Positions 59,201 to 64,000 of a stretch of DNA of 64,000 nt are shown here, one piece after another. The first letter of the stretch is position 1; every line of letters starts with the position of its first letter. The notes under the pieces are model-generated. The model was not told the DNA's origin and ran no database searches. It saw only the letters and a program-made list of their open reading frames with translations. Source of the stretch: Fasciola hepatica (taxonomy: Eukaryota; Platyhelminthes; Trematoda; Plagiorchiida; Fasciolidae); assembly GCA_948099385.1 (NCBI GenBank), contig CANUEZ040000002.1, positions 2,176,001-2,240,000 on the forward strand. The letters run 5' to 3'. The translations under genes and the position numbers were made by a program.

Positions 59201-60395
59201 ATGGCTGCTACCCGGAAAGATCTTGCTGCAGCGGCTGTGCCGTAAGAAAGTTGATTGGGACCAGTCACTGGACCGAGGGGACCGGCTGGACTGGGAGGAA
59301 TTTTTGAACACCTTGAAGAAATTAGGGGACATAAGAATACCACGATGTTTGACCCCTGGCCATACGACACGGACTGGAGAACTACATGCCTTTTCCGGTG
59401 CATCCGAAGTCGGTTATGGAGCTGTGGTGTACGGACGATGGTGCGCAGGAGATGGACAATATACCACGAGGATCCTGTTCGCCAAAGCCCGCGTTGCTCC
59501 ACTGAAGTCGGTCTCAATCCCACGCCTTGAACTCAGCGCAGCCGTGTTGGCAGTCAGGGTGGTGCAAGCTGTGAAGAGATGTTTCGATCTCTACATTTGG
59601 TCGGTGAGCTTCTGGACGGATTCAACGATAGTACTTTACTACATTAACAACGTACGGAGCCGGTTTAGTACTTTCGTTGCTAACCGGCTCACGATTATCC
59701 ACGATGAATCGGCCACGCACCAGTGGAGTCATGTCAGGTCTGGCGATAATCCGGCCGACCTGTGCTCCCGAGGTGCGAACAACTTCAGGCAACTGGACAC
59801 GTGGACGAGAGGGCCGAACTTCCTGCAATTGCCCAAACAGGACTGGCCCGTGTTCGAATTAAAACCCCCTACGGAATTGGAACTGGAGATCAAAGGCGTA
59901 GTGATAGCAACCAACGTCGTCGAAGCGTCGCCCATTTTATCGCGACTGGTCAGGTTTTCTTCCTGGATGAAGACGCTTCGTTCGCTAGTTTGGTTAACCA
60001 GGTTCAAGAGAAATTTACTAGTCATGAAAGGGCTACGGCCCTCAGGCCGGATACGGGTCGGCCCGATAGGTCCCGATGAGCTACAAGCGGCAGAGTACGA
60101 TATTTTCAGAATGATACAACGCGAGGCTTTCGCCCGAGAACTCAAGAGGGCGGAAGAAGTGGGGCTGACCAATGAAGACATGCCATCTCCAAGAGGCGAG
60201 CTGAAGCGTTTAAACCCCAAAATCATCAACGGACTGCTGCGGGTGGATGGTAGGCTGACCAACGCCCACCTGAACTTCGACACAAAGTATCCTATACTGC
60301 TGCCTGCGAGACAACCTGTAGTAGAGCTAATGATTCAACACGTCCACGCCGTGGAGGGACATGGAGGGGAAAGTCACGTGACGAGCGTCATCTGA
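56256..60395 (+). CDS. BEL/Pao gag-pol polyprotein, part 1 (gag, protease, RT, RNase H)
   Basis: The start is ATG 56256, in good context and conserved in the neighbouring element; the frame is open further upstream without an ATG. There are 1379 codons before TGA 60393-60395. Order: a short coiled coil (about 45-85); the gag region typical of Pao elements (about 120-330); zinc knuckles from Cys349, including a perfect CX2CX4HX4C (CFICLNTTHRAAAC); an aspartic protease with the VDSGSDTT active site (Asp465); reverse transcriptase with SADIREMFHQ and YVDD (870-873); and RNase H. In RNase H the first catalytic position reads FSGAS at residue 1048, where Pao proteins normally have FxDAS, so Asp is replaced by Gly. 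The frame stops inside the integrase zinc-binding domain. Confidence 0.93.
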   Translation: MPRKGSKAVEPGQEVIRQVSGEVLGTYDSLVNARSPSPVSASSCVIESNIDRKDVDLYKLRIIELEQQLLSARLQAHEAEKCTQKQREYRTSDFDTSDRLDCNKVGNPTQVADYKPPSIDLPRVELTVFDGRAEQYCKFVKQFETFVENKVTDPGQRLLYLTHYCRGRAREAIDGCTMLDPEQGYTRARKILRDLFGQPFKVARNLIEGVMAEAKKTKGDVYTMADLVIKMQNCSIALDHLGYRADLDAMHTLEGIVRHLSPELQGRWAEEAERISRGDREANFEDLTEYLDRQTKIADSRFGRLIRDSNRANKPGTSQVQTPVREHTKYQPWTNTHVISRDATAKPNCRSCGTSHGLPECPKFGNATIDERWGMARMAGACFICLNTTHRAAACRTRNRCGYEGCTGRHHRLLHQARITISEASAKPSVICSTSQSASKPVRLGVVAVGVVTPTGIVKALAFVDSGSDTTLVKERFADKHQLAKGATSLAVSTVGGTQVMTAGRLRLQLISLDTNKEIEPTEAFTLADLPMRAPRSVNAILTRWPHLQDVTVVDWEDDEVDLLIGCDVPEAHWVLDQRVGDRQAPYAVRTALGWMLYGPVGVRGTVNYLSAETDRIEYHLQRLYEKEFHDIGDERPTLSQEDHFALRTVRQGSRGLKKQFEVPLPWRTPVDPWTDNRNYVLQRLLRLKERFIRDQNLWERYADLMKRNEDLGYVERVPVNTDSKRGIWYLPHHPAINPKKPNKLRVVFDCAAKFQGKSFNDRLLQGPDWTTPLIDVLCRFRVGKVALSADIREMFHQVKIPVGERDALRFLWWEGNDRDNAVVNYRMTVHPFGAISSPFCANYALRESANKHGDLVHRTVVESVSRNFYVDDYLGSFDDVESALEQFRGLTRLLEEGGFHLTKWMSNASEGLKVIPYHEKVERVRDLDGSPLPIERTLGIQWDAETDDFVFELNVPELPITRRGILSAVSSLFDPLGFVSPWLLPGKILLQRLCRKKVDWDQSLDRGDRLDWEEFLNTLKKLGDIRIPRCLTPGHTTRTGELHAFSGASEVGYGAVVYGRWCAGDGQYTTRILFAKARVAPLKSVSIPRLELSAAVLAVRVVQAVKRCFDLYIWSVSFWTDSTIVLYYINNVRSRFSTFVANRLTIIHDESATHQWSHVRSGDNPADLCSRGANNFRQLDTWTRGPNFLQLPKQDWPVFELKPPTELELEIKGVVIATNVVEASPILSRLVRFSSWMKTLRSLVWLTRFKRNLLVMKGLRPSGRIRVGPIGPDELQAAEYDIFRMIQREAFARELKRAEEVGLTNEDMPSPRGELKRLNPKIINGLLRVDGRLTNAHLNFDTKYPILLPARQPVVELMIQHVHAVEGHGGESHVTSVI

Positions 60396-61451
60396 AAGCG
60401 TCTTTGGTTGTTGAGAGGACGAGAGACTGTAAAACGCGTAATCCGACGGTGTGTGCAATGCAGGAGACGCAATGCCACAGCAGGCAAACAACTCATGGCC
60501 CCACTACCAGAATGCAGGGTAACTACGGGCTGGTGGCCGTTCAGTGACACCGGGTTGGACTACTTCGGGCCCTTGTGGATCAAGTGCGGGAAAAGATTAG
60601 AAAAGCGATACGGATGTATCATGACGTGCATGAAATCACGTGCGGTACACCTAGAAGTCGCACATTCGATGACGACCGATTCGTTTCTACGGGCCTTGCA
60701 ACGATTTATCAACCGAAGAGGCGTACCGGCCGATATATACTCAGATAATGGATCGAACTTTGTGGGCGCTCAACGGGAATTGCAGCGTTGGCACAAGAAC
60801 ATAAACAGGGACGAACTGCAGAATCGAACCGTGGCCTACGGCATACGATGGCATTTCAACCCCCCACAGGCCAGTCACCGAGGCGGCATATGGGAACGCA
60901 TGATCCGGTCCGCCAGACGGATATTGCTGTCAATCATGGAGCAGCAGCCGCCCGACGACGAGACCCTGAACACCGTCATGACTGAGGTGGAGCGAATCCT
61001 GAACAACCGCCCCCTGGTTCCAGTATTGAACGGCGACCCCACCCACCTGGCGCTCACCCCAAACGACTTATTGACGCTAAGGTCGAACGAGGGTTTCCAA
61101 GGGCCGATAAACCTTCGTGGGAGCTACCTCCACGGGTGGAAGCAAGCGAACTATCTGGCCAAGGTCTTCTGGAGGCGATGGCTACGGGAGTACCTACCGG
61201 CTTTGCAGACTCGACAGAAGTGGCTGGCCAAAACAAGACCATTCAAAGTTGGGGACGTGGTTATGATCGCCGACGAACGCGCACATTTCAGCGCTTGGTC
61301 TTTGGGAGTAGTTACGGAAACCATCAAAAGCACCGACGAAATGATAAGAACGGTGAAGGTGAAGACAGCTAACGGAGTGCTCATTCGTGACATACGCAGT
61401 ATTAACCTACTCGAGAGCGAAGACGGAGGAGCTGATAACCCTGTGGCCTAG
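60396..61451 (+). CDS. BEL/Pao polyprotein, part 2 (integrase), separated by an in-frame stop
   Basis: The same reading frame continues past TGA 60393-60395 for 351 codons to the natural stop. It supplies the CVQC half of the HHCC zinc finger (the histidines precede the stop), then the catalytic core with Asp in TGLDYFGPLW, Asp in YSDNGSNF and Glu in GGIWERMI, the DDE triad. A C-terminal domain typical of Pao integrases (FKVGDVVMI) follows. There is no ATG in suitable position, so without stop readthrough the integrase would not be made. Confidence 0.93.
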   Translation, partial: KRLWLLRGRETVKRVIRRCVQCRRRNATAGKQLMAPLPECRVTTGWWPFSDTGLDYFGPLWIKCGKRLEKRYGCIMTCMKSRAVHLEVAHSMTTDSFLRALQRFINRRGVPADIYSDNGSNFVGAQRELQRWHKNINRDELQNRTVAYGIRWHFNPPQASHRGGIWERMIRSARRILLSIMEQQPPDDETLNTVMTEVERILNNRPLVPVLNGDPTHLALTPNDLLTLRSNEGFQGPINLRGSYLHGWKQANYLAKVFWRRWLREYLPALQTRQKWLAKTRPFKVGDVVMIADERAHFSAWSLGVVTETIKSTDEMIRTVKVKTANGVLIRDIRSINLLESEDGGADNPVA

Positions 61452-62158
61452 TAAACCTTTTTCACACCAGTAATCGAGGTGGATAAAGAAACACCATATA
61501 TACCACACAATCTCCGTCAAACACGTTAAGGTGCTCGCGGTCCCTTCGTTGACATTACAGAAGGTTCTTTCCGATATGTGGTGGTGAGTGCGATTCCATT
61601 ATACATCCCGATACATACACGCATGCACGACGCACTCTACATCCCGTAAACCCATCATACATGTGACAGTGTTCTTTGTTCGCCTTTTGTTGACGCTACC
61701 GAATGCCCCTTGCACATGTGGAAGTAGTGGAGCTCAGGTCACACACACATGCTACATTTACTCGTTTTCTTGCCACGCGGTCTTTTGTTGACATTGCAGA
61801 AAGTCCTCCTTTGATGTGTAGTCATACCTGTGATTTCATTGTAACCCCGGCACACACACACACGCACGCACGCACACACACACACACTCGAGCGCGTACA
61901 TCCAGGACCGGACGGCCCCTTACGAGGACAACGTCTATGTGACCATTCACGCCCGCCATCGGTCATTTGGTCTTGTGGAAGATGTAGACTAGCCTCACGT
62001 CTATGTAGCCAATGGGTTAGGTGCGACCAGTAGTAGAACGTCGACGACGAACATTAGACGTGCGCACTGACAGCAGGGCCTAGGCAGGTAGGAAGAATCA
62101 GTACCTTTATACTGAACCTTTGACTCTGCTAAGGATCCAGGAGGATTTTGGTGGGCGG
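61452..62158 (+). other. 3' non-coding region of element A
   Basis: Seven hundred bases between the integrase stop and the 3' LTR. No envelope-like ORF. Contains a CA repeat (61851-61888) and two diverged copies of a stretch around ACATGTGG and TTTTGTTGACATT (near 61545-61575 and 61680-61800). Confidence 0.6.
61851..61888. repeat. (CA)n microsatellite inside element A
   Basis: CA repeat with several GCA interruptions in the 3' non-coding part of the retrotransposon. Confidence 0.9.
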
Positions 62159-62536
62159 TGTAACAGCCGGTCGTGGAAAATCCCCCTTTTTCCCTCGCGA
62201 TTCAGTGTTTTTCCCAACATCACTCATTTCCATACACTGTTTACTTGTCTTTACAAACTGGTTGTTTTTCTGGACCAATTGTTGTTTGTTCGCGCCCACA
62301 GCGCTACTTTGGCACATCCTTGTTCAGGACCTGCGTGACGCACGTGCTGTCTGCTCACACGCTGCTATTCGGTTTCTCGTTGTTGAGACTTTGTGATCGT
62401 ATTATTGAGGTTTGTATATTGTTTACGTCATTGTTTATTTTAATAATCTAGTTTCGTAGAATTATCACGGATAATCGCCTTCTGATTTCGGGATCCGTTG
62501 CGAATTTGGCTACGCATTGCTCAAACGTTCGTAACA
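62159..62536 (+). repeat. 3' LTR of element A
   Basis: 378 bp. At all five positions where it differs from the 5' LTR it agrees with the LTR of element B. Confidence 0.93.
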
Positions 62537-62541
62537 GTGGG
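62537..62541 (+). repeat. target-site duplication, right (GTGGG)
   Basis: Exact match to 55831-55835. Confidence 0.85.
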
Positions 62542-62552
62542 TGCACAACTGG

Positions 62553-62927
62553 TGTAACAGCCGGTCGTGGAAAATCCCCCTATTTCCCTCGCGATTCGGT
62601 GTTTTTCCCAACATCACTCATTTGCCTACACTGTTTACTTGTCTTTACAAACTGGTTGTTTTTCTGGACCAATTGTTGTTTGTTCGCGCCCACAGCGCTA
62701 CTTTGGCACATCCTTGTTCAGGACCTGCGTGACGCCGGTGCTGTTTGCTCACACGCTGCTATTCGGCTTCTCGTTATTGAGTCCTTGTGATCGTATTTTG
62801 AGGTTTGTATATTTTTTATGTCATTGTTCATGTAATAATCTAGTATCGTAGGATATCACGGATAATCGTCTTTTGATTTCGGGATCCGTTGCGAATTTGG
62901 CGACGCATTGCTCAAACGTTCGTTACG
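62553..62927 (+). repeat. 5' LTR of element B
   Basis: 375 bp, begins TGTAAC like element A but ends TTACG, so the terminal CA has decayed to CG. Confidence 0.88.
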
Positions 62928-62968
62928 ATACTCAATAGATCAATTTGGAACGAGAAAAAACACGCAAA

Positions 62969-64000
62969 ATGCCAAGAAAAGGGTCAAAAACAGTGGAATC
63001 CGGGCAGGAAGTAACATGGCAAGTCTCTGGGGAGGTTTTGGGTACATTTGATTCTTTAGTTAATGCTAGATCGCCTAGTCCTGTCAGTGCTAGTTCATGT
63101 GTTAATGAGAGCAATATTGATCGTAAGGATGTTGATTTGTATAGGCTGAGAATACTAGACCTAGAACAACAGTTACTATCGGCTAAGCTACAGGCACAGG
63201 AAGCAGAGAAGAAGTGTACACAGAAAGAGCGAGAGCATGAGACCAGTGACTTTGACACTTCCGATAGATTAGGGTGCAATAAAATAGGGAACCCCATGCC
63301 GGTCGCCGACTTCAAACCACCATCGATCGATCTACCTAGAGGGGAACTAACGGTTTTCGACGGGCGAGCTGAGCAATACTGCAAGTTTGTCAAGCAGTTC
63401 AAGACGTTCGGCGAAAATAAGGTAACCGACCCTGGGCAAAGGCTTCTCTACCTGACTCACTACTGCCGAGGCCGAGCGCGAGAAGCTATCGACGGGTGCA
63501 CCATGCTCGACCCAGAACAAGGCTACACAAGGGCAAGGAAGATTCTAAGGGACTTGTTTGGCCAACCTTTCAAAGTAGCCCGTAACCTAATAGAGGGCGT
63601 GATGGCAGAGGCAAAGAGAACCAAGGGCGACGTCTACACCATGGCCGACCTGGTGATCAAGATGCAAAACTGCTCAATAGCCCTCGACCATTTAGGTTAC
63701 AGGGCTGACCTAGATGCCATGCACACTTTGGAAAACATAGTCCATCACCTCTCTCCCGAACTACAGGGTCGGTGGGCGGAAGAAGCAGAACGGATAAGCC
63801 GAAGCGACAGAGAAGCCAACTTCGAAGACCTGACCGAATACTTGGACAGGCAAACCAAGATAGCTGACAGCAGATTCGGCCGACTCATCCGGGACAGCAA
63901 CCGAGCAAACAAGCCCAGTACTAGCCAAGTCCAAACCCCTGTACGGGAACATCCAAAGTACCAGCCTTGGACCAATACACACGTCGTTTCACGAGATGCT
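62969..64000 (+). CDS. gag-pol polyprotein of element B, N-terminal part
   Basis: ATG 62969 is homologous to the start of element A. I followed the frame without a stop through the coiled coil and the gag region (ELTVFDGRAEQYCKFVKQF block); it appears open to the last base. It runs off the window before the zinc knuckles. Substitutions relative to element A are scattered, and one added codon sits in the coiled coil (EKKCT versus EKCT). Confidence 0.88.
   Translation, partial: MPRKGSKTVESGQEVTWQVSGEVLGTFDSLVNARSPSPVSASSCVNESNIDRKDVDLYRLRILDLEQQLLSAKLQAQEAEKKCTQKEREHETSDFDTSDRLGCNKIGNPMPVADFKPPSIDLPRGELTVFDGRAEQYCKFVKQFKTFGENKVTDPGQRLLYLTHYCRGRAREAIDGCTMLDPEQGYTRARKILRDLFGQPFKVARNLIEGVMAEAKRTKGDVYTMADLVIKMQNCSIALDHLGYRADLDAMHTLENIVHHLSPELQGRWAEEAERISRSDREANFEDLTEYLDRQTKIADSRFGRLIRDSNRANKPSTSQVQTPVREHPKYQPWTNTHVVSRDA

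Larger units (their letters stand above)
55836..62536 (+). mobile_element. full-length BEL/Pao LTR retrotransposon (element A)
   Basis: 6701 bp bounded by 378-bp LTRs (55836-56213, 62159-62536) that begin TGTAAC and end TAACA. The element is flanked by a 5-bp GTGGG duplication on both sides. The internal region encodes gag, protease, reverse transcriptase, RNase H and integrase in one frame, in the Pao order, with no envelope-like frame. A purine-rich stretch (62134-62158) precedes the 3' LTR and can serve as polypurine tract. The primer site is unclear; TGGAACGAG begins at 56232, 19 bases inside. Five differences between the LTRs indicate a fairly recent insertion. Confidence 0.95.
62553..64000 (+). 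mobile_element. second BEL/Pao element (element B), truncated by the window end
   Basis: Starts 16 bases after element A in the same orientation with its own 5' LTR (62553-62927), followed by the same leader (ATACTCAATAGAT) and an open gag frame to the window edge. By eye the LTR is roughly 6% different from those of element A, so it is a separate, older insertion of the same family. Its 3' end and target duplication lie outside the window. Confidence 0.92.

Noticed and set aside
57029..60283. Several minus-strand ORFs of 60-184 codons across the BEL/Pao region
   Set aside because: They are antisense shadows of the long gag-pol frame. None has retroelement or other motifs.
61588..61942. Possible envelope-like ORFs in the 3' part of element A
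   Set aside because: Short, Cys/His/Thr-rich by composition of CA repeats, with no signal peptide plus transmembrane layout, and shifted between frames.
1..64000. CRISPR arrays, bacterial operons or phage-type defence systems
   Set aside because: No direct-repeat/spacer arrays, no Shine-Dalgarno-led gene clusters, and introns and retroelements throughout. The window is eukaryotic.

Overview
This is eukaryotic nuclear DNA, most likely from a parasitic flatworm (a digenean trematode). The argument is cumulative. Host genes are sparse and split by very short introns: 34 bp in the ribosomal protein L19 gene, and apparently 28-50 bp in another gene. The rest is dense with old non-LTR retrotransposon fragments, tRNA-derived SINE-like repeats and BEL/Pao LTR elements. 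Species assignment is inference; nothing here names the organism.

Layout. Positions 475-8759 (minus strand) hold a four-exon gene that splices in phase into a 700-residue predicted secreted protein: signal peptide, small cysteine-rich von Willebrand C-like domain, long cysteine-free Pro/Gly/Lys-rich middle, and cysteine-rich C-terminus. About 10.4-11.8 kb is a decayed LINE. From 12 to 28 kb the window is mostly non-coding, with isolated candidate exons, one candidate multi-exon gene (22268-23099, plus), a cluster of intronless coding relics with in-frame stops (14.3, 17.0-18.2 and 27.0-27.9 kb) and a perfect 174-bp palindrome at 26.75 kb. From 28 to 41 kb there are repeats, microsatellites, SINE copies and a pre-miRNA-like hairpin at 30.5 kb. 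From 41 to 51 kb there are stacked LINE copies, including two almost identical 1.2-kb blocks and a 669-bp inverted repeat, plus a Ty3/gypsy integrase relic.

Positions 52633-53656 (minus) hold the one confidently named host gene, ribosomal protein L19, with a long Pro/Ala-rich C-terminal extension. After two oppositely oriented CR1-like LINE fragments, the last 8 kb holds a full-length BEL/Pao retrotransposon (55836-62536) with 378-bp LTRs and a perfect 5-bp target duplication. Its polyprotein is interrupted by one in-frame stop inside the integrase zinc finger. A second BEL/Pao element of the same family starts 16 bp further on and runs off the window.

The host genes show no operon-like relationship. 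The functional story is a ribosomal gene and a few tissue-type genes embedded in mobile-element sediment. No defence system, CRISPR array or other bacterial-type system is present. Gene models rest on reading frame, splice-site and phase agreement only; no homology search was run.
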